DNA of 64,000 nt from Paenibacillus tritici (GTDB lineage: Bacteria > Bacillota > Bacilli > Paenibacillales > Paenibacillaceae). The notes beneath the pieces are model-generated. The model was not told where the DNA came from. It ran no database searches and saw nothing but the letters and a program-made list of their open reading frames with translations. Within the stretch, counting starts at the first letter, position 1, and each line of letters starts with the position of its first letter. Shown piece after piece: positions 45,792 through 54,120 of this stretch. The stretch is taken from contig NZ_JABMKX010000016.1 in assembly GCF_013204885.1 (NCBI RefSeq), positions 1 through 64,000 of the forward strand, in the 5' to 3' direction. The position numbers and the translations under genes were made by a program.

Positions 45792-45829
45792 AAAAAAACC
45801 GAAGAAAGGGACCATTCCCCCTTCTTCGG
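45792..45829 (-). terminator. Terminator of the DUF2294 gene
   Basis: CCGAAGAAAGGG (45799-45810) pairs with CCCCCTTCTTCGG (45817-45829), followed on the minus strand by TTTTTTT. Confidence 0.88.
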
Positions 45830-45886
45830 CTCATGTTCGGCTCATTTGCATGTCCGACTCATTTCCGCCATATATATGGTTAGACT

Positions 45887-46558
45887 TTAGTGAAAAGTAT
45901 AGGCTATCACACTGGTATCTTTATCGAGATCCCAGTCCACATAAATATCCGACAGCTCCTTGCCAAGCATCGGGGCAATGGAAGTCTCCTCCAAATATCG
46001 CTTCTCCATCTTGCGTTTGGTGGTCTTAAGCGTATTCTCATAGCCGAGGTCAATCAATTCCTTCTCCAAAGGGATCAGAATGCCCTCGCGCTTAATAATC
46101 AGAATCCGGGGGCCCAGCCACCAGGAATCCGTATATACTGGTTCCTTCTGGACCTTCCGGCTCACTTCGTTAATCTGGGAATGGACTTCTTCGCGTCCGG
46201 CATAATCATCAATGGGTATATCGTCATTCTTGATCAGTGCGACGATCATCCCCGATGCGTTATGTATGCCCCAATCATAAAAAAGCTCGCCGACCTCAAT
46301 AGCCATGTTCTCCTTCAGGTAAGCTGCAAGCTCGGGAAGCAGGGACTTCATCAGAAGCTCCCGTGTATAACGAAATGCCTGTTCTTCTTCCTTATTTAAC
46401 AAAAACCTCTCCACAGGCCCGATGAAATTACGGATATGCAGGGCGATACACTGCTTCCCGATGGAGGCATGTATGGATTCAGGCCCTTTCCCGAAGCGTT
46501 CGCGCAGTAGTCTTCCTGTGTAACTGGATAGTTGGCTAGTAAGTTCTGTAATGCTCAT
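45887..46558 (-). CDS. DUF2294 (Na-translocating-like) family protein, two repeats
   Basis: Cytoplasmic protein of 223 residues with no known reaction. The N-terminal half has the DUF2294 signature: LLRERFGKGPESIHASIGKQ, ALHIRNFIGPVERFLL, and FYDWGIHNASGMIVALI. The second half repeats the pattern more loosely (GRLLRE...-like ...KRKMEKRYLEE, LSDIYVDWDLDKDTSVIAY), so the protein looks like two copies of one domain. A GAGG RBS precedes the ATG. Monocistronic with its own terminator. Confidence 0.85.
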   Translation of the reverse strand: MSITELTSQLSSYTGRLLRERFGKGPESIHASIGKQCIALHIRNFIGPVERFLLNKEEEQAFRYTRELLMKSLLPELAAYLKENMAIEVGELFYDWGIHNASGMIVALIKNDDIPIDDYAGREEVHSQINEVSRKVQKEPVYTDSWWLGPRILIIKREGILIPLEKELIDLGYENTLKTTKRKMEKRYLEETSIAPMLGKELSDIYVDWDLDKDTSVIAYTFH

Positions 46559-46710
46559 TCAATTTCCTCCAGCATAATATTCTAGTGTCTGTGGTACGTA
46601 TGGGGAGACGCTCCGCCTGCTGAAGAAACGGTTCGTTCAATTTAGTATAATCTCAACCGCCGGGTTCGTATATACCCATTATTCCAAAGTTACCGCTACA
46701 TTATAATTAC

Positions 46711-46795
46711 AAGCGGAAACGGCTTTGCCGTCCTTTTAGGGACGGCACCGTTTCAGCGAGAAATAGAAGGATGAATTATGGTGTGAAACATATCA
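46711..46795. repeat. 84-bp dispersed hairpin element, full copy 2
   Basis: Arms GCGGAAACGG/CCGTTTCAGC with inner GCCGTCC/GGACGGC stem and conserved tail to GTGTGAAAC. The inner stem keeps pairing where the copies differ (GCTGTCC in copy 1, GCCGTCC here). Confidence 0.8.
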
Positions 46796-46808
46796 ACCCT
46801 TATAATTT

Positions 46809-46850
46809 AAAAAGACGCCCCATTGCCGGAAATGGCATTGGAGCGCCTTC
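46809..46850 (-). terminator. Terminator of the sulfonate-type ABC operon
   Basis: AAGACGCCCCATTGCC (46812-46827) pairs with GGCATTGGAGCGCCTT (46834-46849) with two mismatches, then TTTTTAAA on the minus strand. Confidence 0.85.
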
Positions 46851-46872
46851 GGATGCCTGGATCACCTGCTCT

Positions 46873-47955
46873 TTAGCGGAGCTGCCAATCGCTGATATTG
46901 AAATCCTGCTTGGCCAGCTTCTCTTCCACGAGGAAATTCTTGGTCCCTTCCAGCAGCTTCGTCCCTTCCCCGGTGAAGGCCGTATCCTTAATATCACTGA
47001 TCGGATTCACCTGCTTCGCAAGCTCGGGGGTGGTATCCCCAATCTCCGCCAGGAATTCATAATATTCCTCTTCATGCTGCTTCAGATCAGCGAGTGCCTT
47101 CTCCCGTGCCGCATTCCAGACCTTGGGGAAATCCGGGAATTTCGCAAGATACTCCTCCGACACTACCGTAGCACTGCTTCCGAGCAGATCCGGGTGGGCC
47201 GAAGCATCATCCAGATGGGTGTACCCCTGCTCGAGCTGCTTGAGCGCCGCTACACCGTTATTGGTGGTCGCGTCCACATCTCCACGGGCAAGTGCCGCAG
47301 TCGCATCCGGAATCAGCATGTGAACCAGCTTATAGCCGGTTACACCCTCCTGCTTCAGCAGGCCGGCCACGTAGCGGTGCATGAACGACCCTTTCTGGAT
47401 TGCAATGGTCTTGCCCTGCAGATCCTGCACGGTCTTCGGTCCGTCCTTCTTGCCGATCAGATACCCGACAGTATGCGCTGAAGTCTGGGCGATTAACCGG
47501 GTCTTGGCGCCTGATGCGTACGCGATTATCGCCGGAGTGTCCCCAAGACTGCCGAAATCAAGTCTGCCGCTGATTAAGGATTCTGTCTGATCCGGCCCGT
47601 TCGGGAAGCCGGTCAGCTTCACTTCGGTAATTCCGTATTTCTTCAGTTCCTCCTGAATAATGCCTTTGTACAATCCCCAGCCTTCCGCGCCGCCGGGCAC
47701 ATTCAGCTTATTGGAGCCGATGTAGCCGAAATTCAACACAGCCGGAGCCTGGCTTCCCGTTCCGCTGCCCGCCGCTTCGGCGGTATCCGAGCCAGCGCTG
47801 CCGCCTGCCGGGCCGCTGCCCCCCGAACCTGCCTGATTGCCGCAAGCCTGCAGGACCAGCATCATCATTACCACCCCTGCAATCAGTGCGAGGCGCCTTC
47901 TTTTGCTCCCTCTCCCTGCGTTCTCTCTGTAGCTTCTGTTCATCGCTCTCTTCAT
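46873..47955 (-). CDS. SsuA-like substrate-binding lipoprotein
   Basis: Receptor for a sulfonate, taurine, nitrate or similar anion. The N-terminal signal ends in a lipobox LQAC at ~36, then a long Gly/Ser-rich tether to ~70. The mature part follows SsuA/NMT1-like folds: LNFGYIGSNKLNVPGGAEGW, GRLDFGSLGDTPAIIAYASG, LQGKTIAIQKGSFMHRYVAG. At 360 residues it is normal. It is the last gene of the operon, after the oxidoreductase genes, instead of beside the permeases as usual. Ligand is not readable from sequence. Confidence 0.88.
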   Translation of the reverse strand: MKRAMNRSYRENAGRGSKRRRLALIAGVVMMMLVLQACGNQAGSGGSGPAGGSAGSDTAEAAGSGTGSQAPAVLNFGYIGSNKLNVPGGAEGWGLYKGIIQEELKKYGITEVKLTGFPNGPDQTESLISGRLDFGSLGDTPAIIAYASGAKTRLIAQTSAHTVGYLIGKKDGPKTVQDLQGKTIAIQKGSFMHRYVAGLLKQEGVTGYKLVHMLIPDATAALARGDVDATTNNGVAALKQLEQGYTHLDDASAHPDLLGSSATVVSEEYLAKFPDFPKVWNAAREKALADLKQHEEEYYEFLAEIGDTTPELAKQVNPISDIKDTAFTGEGTKLLEGTKNFLVEEKLAKQDFNISDWQLR

Positions 47956-48007
47956 TGTTCTTATTCTCCCCTCTGTCTCTCACCGGATGCTGTAACGCCG
48001 CGCAACA

Positions 48008-48340
48008 TCAGAACCCTGCTCTGGCCGCCAGCTTAACCATGAACTCATGACTGGCTACAGGCTGTCTGCCCTTGCCCCAGCCCACCTTCTCACGGTAACC
48101 GCCAAGCAGCTCCTGCTCCTCCAGCTCCGCCTCAGTGATTCCGGTAAGCTGTTCGGAATCCGGAGCGACATACAGGGCATCCACCGGGCAATACAGCTCA
48201 CACATGAAGCAGGTCTGGCAGTCGCTCTGCCGGGCGATAACAGGGATTCCATCCTCTACCCGGTCGAAGACATTGGTCGGGCAGACGGATACACATTGAT
48301 TGCAGGCTACACATCTGTCAGCGCTGATGATTTCAATCAC
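48008..48340 (-). CDS. Ferredoxin-like protein, two 4Fe-4S clusters (AprB-like)
   Basis: Small electron-transfer subunit. Two Cys clusters are visible, CVACNQCVSVCPTN and CQTCFMCELYCPVDAL, each CxxCxxCxxxCP. The C-terminal extension of ~40 residues (ELLGGYREKVGWGKG) resembles the tail of small adenylylsulfate reductase beta-type proteins. It starts with GTG whose GTGA overlaps the stop of the flavoprotein gene, so the two products are probably a complex. Confidence 0.88.
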   Translation of the reverse strand: MIEIISADRCVACNQCVSVCPTNVFDRVEDGIPVIARQSDCQTCFMCELYCPVDALYVAPDSEQLTGITEAELEEQELLGGYREKVGWGKGRQPVASHEFMVKLAARAGF

Positions 48341-49944
48341 AACAGAACACTCTCCTTCGCTACTTCTTCTGTCTTGACCCAGACCTGGTCCAGTCCGCCG
48401 CTGATCAGGCGGTGATGCTGAGTGTCGTCGCTTCCCTGGAAGTCCTCCCGTTTGTGCATGCCCCGGGTTTCGGTGCGGGCCAGGGCTGAGTTATACATCC
48501 AGCGTGCCGTTGCCGTCATCGCCTGGGCTTCACGCGCCTTCACACCTTCCGGGGTAAGCCGGATTTCCCGGCTGCGCTGCTCTGTCCATAGTCCGTCCAG
48601 ACGCCCCAGGGAGGAAGTCAGCCCCTGTTCCGTACGGAACAGATTAATGTCATATGGTTTGACTTCGGCCTGTACAGCCTCCACATATTCCGCAGTTCTG
48701 GCCGCTGCGCCCGCCTTCACTTCCCCGTGAACCAGCGGGGAAGAAGACAACCCTACAGGGGCACGGTGGTATGAATGGCGGCCAAGCCTTGCTGCATAGG
48801 CGGCTGCACCTTCTCCGGCGAAGGAGCCGGAGGACATTGCCCATGCCGCATTATGGCTTCCCCCGCCGGTGAATCCGCCGCAGATTAGCTCGCGGGTGGC
48901 GGCATCCCCTGCCGCGTACAGGCCGGGAACCCCTGTACCGCAGCTCTCATCGGTTATCCGGATGCCGCCCGTCCCCCGGACGGTCCCTTCCAGCCGCAGC
49001 GTGACCGGAAACACATCCTTGAAGGGATTAATCCCCCGCCGGTCGAACGGCAGGAAGAAATTCGTCTGCGCCGTCCGCAGCAAGGGCTGCAGCTCCGCGT
49101 CGGCACCGTCAAGCTTCGCAAATACCTGGCGTCCGGCCAGCAGATTCCTGGCGATGACAGAGCGGCCCCTCTTGGAGCCCGCCCCCTCAACTACACTGCC
49201 ATCCTCATAGTAGAAGCTGGCATAGCTGTAATAAGCCGTCTTCGTCACGGAAGAGAAGGTCGGGCAGATTGCATAGGCATTGGAGAATTCCATGCCCGAC
49301 AGGCTGGCCCCTGCCTCAGCGGCGAATAAGTACCCGTCGCCTGTCAGCACATTGCAGCCCAGCGCCTTGCTGAGGAAGGCGCAGCCCCCGGTAGCAATGA
49401 CCACCGCTCCGGCCTGCACACTCCAGGCTTCCCCGCTCTGAGTCCGCACTCCGGCAGCCCCGGCTACCCCGTGTTCATCGGCAAGCAGCTGCAGCACCGG
49501 GCTGTGGTCCAGTATGGTCACCCCTGCCTTCTTAACCAGCTTGCGCATCAGGCGCATATATTCAGGACCTTGCAGGCCCCGGCGGTATGGATTGCCCGCC
49601 TCATCTACCGGGAACGGATAGCCGCTGACGCCCAGTCTGTTCATATTCTCATAGGTACGGTCCAGCACCCGGTCCATCCAGCGGTGTTCCGCCAGCTTAC
49701 CGCCCATGGCGTAGCGGCTGGCCTTCGCTGCCTCACGCAGCTCAGCCTCCGGCTTCACATACCAGACTCCGGTGCCTGACGGGGCCGTTGCGCCGCTGGA
49801 GCCGCAGTAGCCCTTATCGGCCAGAATCACCTTCGATCCCTTAGCTGCGGCTGTAAGTGCCGCCCATGTTCCTGCCGGACCTCCGCCGATTACCAGTACA
49901 TCCGCCGTCCATTTCAATCCTTCCTTCAGTGCCGGTTGGTTCAT
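48337..49944 (-). CDS. FAD-dependent oxidoreductase, fumarate reductase/AprA-like
   Basis: Flavoprotein of 535 residues. The FAD-binding start is VLVIGGGPAGTWAALTAAAKG, then DKGYCGSSGATAPSGTG; the mid part has GAVVIATGGCAFLS and the end GLYAAGDAATRELICGGFTGGG. This is the succinate dehydrogenase/fumarate reductase/adenylylsulfate reductase fold. The pairing with a two-cluster ferredoxin and a sulfonate-type importer points to a sulfur reaction, but signature residues of real APS reductase cannot be judged without alignment. AGGGGGCAAGAAC precedes the ATG. Confidence 0.85.
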   Translation of the reverse strand: MNQPALKEGLKWTADVLVIGGGPAGTWAALTAAAKGSKVILADKGYCGSSGATAPSGTGVWYVKPEAELREAAKASRYAMGGKLAEHRWMDRVLDRTYENMNRLGVSGYPFPVDEAGNPYRRGLQGPEYMRLMRKLVKKAGVTILDHSPVLQLLADEHGVAGAAGVRTQSGEAWSVQAGAVVIATGGCAFLSKALGCNVLTGDGYLFAAEAGASLSGMEFSNAYAICPTFSSVTKTAYYSYASFYYEDGSVVEGAGSKRGRSVIARNLLAGRQVFAKLDGADAELQPLLRTAQTNFFLPFDRRGINPFKDVFPVTLRLEGTVRGTGGIRITDESCGTGVPGLYAAGDAATRELICGGFTGGGSHNAAWAMSSGSFAGEGAAAYAARLGRHSYHRAPVGLSSSPLVHGEVKAGAAARTAEYVEAVQAEVKPYDINLFRTEQGLTSSLGRLDGLWTEQRSREIRLTPEGVKAREAQAMTATARWMYNSALARTETRGMHKREDFQGSDDTQHHRLISGGLDQVWVKTEEVAKESVLL

Positions 49945-49983
49945 GTTCTTGCCCCCTTGGTTGGTGTGTGGATTAGCGCTTCA

Positions 49984-50871
49984 TCAGCCTTGATAGCTGT
50001 CACGCCAGTACAGGAATCTGCGCTCGATAACTCGGAATAGAGAATCAATCAGCTTGCCGACCACGGCGAATATAATAATGCCTACAAAAACAACCGCCGT
50101 ATTGGAATTCTGCTTCGCTTCATTAATCAGGAACCCAACCCCTGACTGCGAGCCGATCAGCTCCGCCACTACCAGGCCGATCCAGGCCACAGCCATCGAC
50201 AGGCGCAGTCCCAGCAGAATGCCGGGCAGCGCAGCCGGCAGGATCAGCCGCCGCAGCTTCTGCAGCGGGCTGAACCCCAGCACCCGGGCTACTTCAAACA
50301 GCTTGTTATCGACTCCCCGGATACCCAGGAATGTATTAATATAGAGCGGGAAGAAGGAGCCGCTCATAATAATAACGACCTTCGAAATCTCCCCGAAGCC
50401 GAACCACAGAATAATCAGCGGGGCAATCGCCAGATGGGGAACCAGCCGCAGAATCTGAACGCTCGGGTCCAGCAGATAGGCCGCGCTGCGGAACAGGCCG
50501 GTCAGTGCCCCCAGCAGCAGGCCGAGTATCCCTCCAATCAGGAACCCGGTCCCCGCCCGGCCGATACTGACGCCCAGATGATGGATCAGCTCCCCGCTCA
50601 CGGCCAGCTCCGCCAATGCCGCGAGAATCGTGAGCGGTGCCGGCAGAAATTCAGGCGAGATCCAGCCCGCACTTCCGGCAAGCTGCCATACGGCAATGAC
50701 CGCTACAGGAATTACTGCCCCTGCCCCCCAGCCGTACACATGAGATTTCCAGAACACAGACGTTAATCTTCTCCTGTTGTTATGCGTAGTCAATGAAGCA
50801 GTTCCGCTATAATCCCGGGCTTCCCTTACACCCTTGGCTGTCTTGATTATGGCTTCTATCCCTTCACTCAT
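49984..50871 (-). CDS. SsuC-like ABC transporter permease (second of two)
   Basis: 295 residues, about six hydrophobic segments, EAA-like loop around NKLFEVARVLGFSPLQKL, and AWIGLVVAELIGSQSGVGFLI of the SsuC/TauC group. The C-terminus YWRDSYQG is shared with the permease encoded next to it, so the pair arose by tandem duplication and probably forms a heterodimer. AGGAGGGGAATAACACC precedes the ATG, 15 bp after the other permease gene. Confidence 0.92.
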   Translation of the reverse strand: MSEGIEAIIKTAKGVREARDYSGTASLTTHNNRRRLTSVFWKSHVYGWGAGAVIPVAVIAVWQLAGSAGWISPEFLPAPLTILAALAELAVSGELIHHLGVSIGRAGTGFLIGGILGLLLGALTGLFRSAAYLLDPSVQILRLVPHLAIAPLIILWFGFGEISKVVIIMSGSFFPLYINTFLGIRGVDNKLFEVARVLGFSPLQKLRRLILPAALPGILLGLRLSMAVAWIGLVVAELIGSQSGVGFLINEAKQNSNTAVVFVGIIIFAVVGKLIDSLFRVIERRFLYWRDSYQG

Positions 50872-50886
50872 GGTGTTATTCCCCTC

Positions 50887-51744
50887 CTACCCTTGATAGC
50901 TGTCCTGCCACCGCAGCAGACGCCGTTCCACCAGCCGGACCATCGTGTCCGTAAGCAGTCCCGCAGCGGCAAATACAATAATCCCAACGAACACTACAGG
51001 CGTATCGGCAAACTGGCGGGCATCCGACATCATGTAGCCGATTCCCGAAGTGGAGGCGATCAGCTCCGCGACCACCAGCCCCAGCCAGGCCAGCCCCAGC
51101 GACAAGCGCACGCCGAGCATGATGTTGGGCACTGCCGCCGGCAGCACCAGCCGCAGAATCTGCTGTCTTCTGCTGAAGCCCAGCACACGGGCTACTTCAA
51201 ACAGCTTGTTATCCGTCCCGCGTATACCCATGAAGGTATGGATATAGAGCGGGAAAAAGGCACTTTTGGCAATCAGCAGCACCTTGGATTCTTCCCCGAT
51301 GCCGAACCAGAGAATGAATAGCGGCACTACGGCCAGGCTGGGGATCATCCGGATCATCTGCAGCGACGGGTCCAGCAGCTTCTCCGAGCGGCGGAACAAT
51401 CCGACCACAATGCCTAGCAGCAGGCCAAGCCCGCCGCCAAGCAGGAATCCCGAAAGTGTCCGCAAGGCACTGACCCGCAGATTGATCCACAGCTCCCCGC
51501 TGGATGCCAGTGTAATGAAGGACTGTGCAATCGTATAGGGTGCGGGGAACAGCATTGCCGAGATCATTCCGTAATGACTCAGCATCTGCCACAGGATCAA
51601 TACGCCCCCCGGCAGCAGCAGTCCCAGCCCGGCAATGGCAACTTTCCCGGGACCTTCCGGTCTTCTGATTCTTCCAGCTCTACTGGCACTTCCGGCTCTT
51701 CCGGCACTTCCTGCATTCCCTGCCGCTACAGCCCGTTCAGCCAT
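50887..51744 (-). CDS. SsuC-like ABC transporter permease (first of two)
   Basis: 285 residues, six hydrophobic segments, loop DNKLFEVARVLGFSRRQQI and AWLGLVVAELIASTSGIGYM as in its neighbour, ending RWQDSYQG. Its N-terminus carries a small Gly/Ala/Arg repeat (GSAGRAGSASRAG) encoded by a short DNA repeat at ~51665-51720, probably drift. AAGGAGGAACGATC precedes the ATG. Confidence 0.92.
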   Translation of the reverse strand: MAERAVAAGNAGSAGRAGSASRAGRIRRPEGPGKVAIAGLGLLLPGGVLILWQMLSHYGMISAMLFPAPYTIAQSFITLASSGELWINLRVSALRTLSGFLLGGGLGLLLGIVVGLFRRSEKLLDPSLQMIRMIPSLAVVPLFILWFGIGEESKVLLIAKSAFFPLYIHTFMGIRGTDNKLFEVARVLGFSRRQQILRLVLPAAVPNIMLGVRLSLGLAWLGLVVAELIASTSGIGYMMSDARQFADTPVVFVGIIVFAAAGLLTDTMVRLVERRLLRWQDSYQG

Positions 51745-51815
51745 GATCGTTCCTCCTTCCTAAGTCATGTAATCTCATCGTTTAAGTCGGATATAAGTCA
51801 GCATTTACTCTTGCT

Positions 51816-52592
51816 TCAGATCCCCGCTCCATCCTTCAGCTCCAGCTCATCCACCTTCTCGAAGTAGTTCAGCACCTTTAGCCTTAGCTCCTGAAAGGAG
51901 GTTGTGGTTTTTTTGCGCGGATACGGCAGGTCTATCGGTACAATCTTGCGAATCTTGCCGGGACGGGGCTCCAGAATCACCACCCGGTTCCCCAGAAACA
52001 CCGCTTCATCAATATCATGTGTCACAAAAATCATCGTAGTCCGGTTCCGCCGCCAAATGTCGAGCAGCACCGTCTGCATATGCGCCCGGGTAAAAGCATC
52101 CAGTGCGCCAAAGGGCTCGTCAAGCAGCAGAACCTTGGGACTGCGCAGCAGCGCACGGGCAATCGCTACCCGCTGGGCCATCCCTCCCGACAGCTCACGG
52201 GGGTAAGCGGTCTCGAAGCCGCCAAGCTTCACCAGCTCAATCAGCTCATCCACCCGTTGCCGGATATCGGGCCTGCCCAGCGGCAGATCCGAGGCGATAT
52301 TCTTCTCCACCGTAAGCCAGGGAAACAAGCGGTGCTCCTGAAAAATAAACCCCTTATCTATTCCCGGCCCGCCTATAGCCTTCCCCTCCAAGGTAACACT
52401 TCCGGTGTAGCCGGTATCCAGACCGGCAATGATGCGCAGCAGGGTGCTTTTGCCGCAGCCGCTGGGGCCGATCACCGTGATGAATTCTCCCTCCTCCACC
52501 TCCAGCTCCACATCCTCCAGCGCCTGCACCTGTCCGCCTGCGGTATCGAAGCGTTTATTCAGCTGTCTGATCGACAATAATGCCTCTCCCAT
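51816..52592 (-). CDS. SsuB/TauB-like ABC transporter ATPase
   Basis: Energy subunit of the importer, 258 residues. Walker A GPSGCGKSTLL at ~43, Q-loop FIFQEHRLFPW, signature LSGGMAQRVAIARAL, Walker B VLLLDEPFGALD and the switch histidine in FVTHDIDEAVFLGNRV. All are intact. It is first in the operon; AAGGAGGAGCAGAG precedes the ATG. Transcription must pass the attenuator at 52616-52663. Confidence 0.95.
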   Translation of the reverse strand: MGEALLSIRQLNKRFDTAGGQVQALEDVELEVEEGEFITVIGPSGCGKSTLLRIIAGLDTGYTGSVTLEGKAIGGPGIDKGFIFQEHRLFPWLTVEKNIASDLPLGRPDIRQRVDELIELVKLGGFETAYPRELSGGMAQRVAIARALLRSPKVLLLDEPFGALDAFTRAHMQTVLLDIWRRNRTTMIFVTHDIDEAVFLGNRVVILEPRPGKIRKIVPIDLPYPRKKTTTSFQELRLKVLNYFEKVDELELKDGAGI

Positions 52593-52615
52593 CTCTGCTC
52601 CTCCTTCTGGCTGTA

Positions 52616-52663
52616 TACAAAAAAAACAGAGGACCTCGCGCTGTAATCACGCTGGCACCTCTG
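52616..52663 (-). promoter_or_regulatory. Leader attenuator of the sulfonate-type operon
   Basis: CAGAGG...CCTCTG with inner CGCGCTG/CAGCGTG-type pairing (52627-52663) and a run of eight or more T on the minus strand makes a classical terminator between promoter and ssuB-like start. It implies conditional readthrough. The sequence around AGGTGCCAGCG faintly recalls a T-box antiterminator, but the leader is only ~50 nt long upstream and has no stem I. Confidence 0.7.
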
Positions 52664-52718
52664 TCTGTACAGTCGGCAATATTCAATTCAAAGTAAGCCA
52701 ATTGGAATTTGTAAATTT

Positions 52719-52747
52719 AAAATATCACCCATTCTCCAATCTGTCAA
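52719..52747 (-). promoter_or_regulatory. Promoter of the sulfonate-type operon
   Basis: On the minus strand TTGACA (52742-52747) and TATTTT (52719-52724) are 17 bp apart. CCAATTGG, a palindrome at 52699-52706, lies just downstream of the expected transcription start. Confidence 0.65.
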
Positions 52748-52852
52748 TGAAAATACACAATTTCCGCCCGGATTAATTTGTTTTAATACTGACTTTCTGC
52801 TGAAAGTATGAATTATCTTTTTCAGGAAACATTGCAAACTTCCACTCATATA

Positions 52853-52882
52853 CTTACATTTTGTAAGTAATTATGCTATACT
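52853..52882 (+). promoter_or_regulatory. Promoter with palindromic operator of the luciferase-like gene
   Basis: TTACAT (52854-52859) and TATACT (52877-52882) are 17 bp apart. A perfect 7-bp-arm palindrome ACTTACA-TTT-TGTAAGT (52853-52869) covers the -35 box, where a repressor would block polymerase. Confidence 0.7.
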
Positions 52883-52960
52883 GGGCTATATCCTTTCACT
52901 AACGGACATGCTTACTGTTATAACGCTATTCAATATTCTGGATTATAAGGAGTCTGTACC

Positions 52961-54073
52961 ATGAACAACCAAGGGAATGCTCAAGCGAACGAAGCAACCG
53001 TACCGGAGTTTGAATTCGGTATTTATACACTGGGAGATATCGTAACCGACTGCCATACGGGCCAGCGGATCAGTCCCCGCCAGCGCCTGAATGAAGTGAT
53101 TGCAGCCGCCAAGCTGGCCGATGAAGCCGGGCTGGATGTATTCGGGGTCGGGGAGCATCACCGGCTGGATTTCGTCATCTCCTCGGTGCCGGTTGTCCTG
53201 GCGGCCATTGCCCAGGTCACCCGGCGGATTAAGCTTACCAGTGCCACGACCGTGCTAAGCACCATTGATCCGGTCCGCGTCTTCGAGGATTTCGCCACCT
53301 TGGACCTGCTGTCGGACGGGCGGGCCGAGATCATCGCCGGACGCGGCGCTTTCCTGGAATCGTTCCCGCTCTTCGGCTACGAGCTGGAGGATTACAAGCA
53401 GCTGTTCAGCGAGAATCTCGATCTGCTGCTCACGCTGAACCAGCATGAGGTCATGAACTGGCAGGGTAAGTTCCGCTCCCCGCTGCATAACGCCGAGATT
53501 GCTCCGCGTCCGCTCCAGCAGAAGCTTCCGCTCTGGGTCGGCATCGGCGGTTCGGCCGAAAGCGCCGAGAAGGCCGGGTCACTTGGCATTGGCATGGCGA
53601 TCGCCATTCTGAGCGGCAGCCCGGAGCCTTTCCAGAACCTGGCCGGTACCTACCGCCGCTCCGGCGCAGCCGCCGGCCACGCGCCCGAGGACCTGAAGAT
53701 CGCCATCACCAGCCACGGTTACATAGCGAAGACCTCACAGCAGGCACTGGATGAGTATTACCCTTATTACTACAGCTACCGCAATGCGATCAGCCCGAAG
53801 CCCGGTCAGGAATACCGGGTCTCCCGCAGTGAATTCGGCCGGTTCACTTCGCCGGACAATACGCTGGCAGTAGGCAGCCCGCAGCAGATAATTGAGAAAA
53901 TCCTCTATCAGCATGAGCTGTTCGGCCATCACCGCTTCATGACTCAGCTGGATATCGGCGGCCTCCCTTACGCCAAGGTAGCCGCAGCTATTGAGCTGCT
54001 CGCCACCGAGGTCGCGCCGGTCGTCCGGCGCGAGCTTGCGAAGAAGCCGGGCGGAATCTCCTCGGCGCAATAA
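52961..54073 (+). CDS. LLM-class flavin-dependent oxidoreductase (luciferase-like)
   Basis: Bacterial-luciferase-like monooxygenase, 370 residues, probably FMN-dependent. Signatures: FEFGIYTLGDI at the N-terminus, FGVGEHHRLDFVISSVPVVLAAIA, KLTSATTVLSTIDPVRVFEDFATLD, GRAEIIAGRGAF, LPLWVGIGGSAESAEKAG. AAGGAG precedes the ATG. It diverges from the sulfonate-type operon, and relatives such as SsuD cleave sulfonates, yet this protein belongs to the general LLM group rather than to SsuD by its DIVTDCHTGQ insert, so the substrate stays open. Confidence 0.92.
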   Translation: MNNQGNAQANEATVPEFEFGIYTLGDIVTDCHTGQRISPRQRLNEVIAAAKLADEAGLDVFGVGEHHRLDFVISSVPVVLAAIAQVTRRIKLTSATTVLSTIDPVRVFEDFATLDLLSDGRAEIIAGRGAFLESFPLFGYELEDYKQLFSENLDLLLTLNQHEVMNWQGKFRSPLHNAEIAPRPLQQKLPLWVGIGGSAESAEKAGSLGIGMAIAILSGSPEPFQNLAGTYRRSGAAAGHAPEDLKIAITSHGYIAKTSQQALDEYYPYYYSYRNAISPKPGQEYRVSRSEFGRFTSPDNTLAVGSPQQIIEKILYQHELFGHHRFMTQLDIGGLPYAKVAAAIELLATEVAPVVRRELAKKPGGISSAQ

Positions 54074-54084
54074 ATCAAGACTCG

Positions 54085-54120
54085 AAAAGATGCCGCCCGG
54101 TTGTAGGGCGGCATCTTTTT
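54085..54120 (+). terminator. Terminator of the LLM oxidoreductase gene
   Basis: AAAAGATGCCGCCC pairs with GGGCGGCATCTTTT, then TTT. Confidence 0.92.

Larger units (their letters stand above)
46559..46872. other. Intergenic spacer with 84-bp hairpin element copy 2 and terminator
   Basis: The element at 46711-46795 matches that at 11401-11484 almost base for base, including the tail after the hairpin. No gene seen here. Confidence 0.7.
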
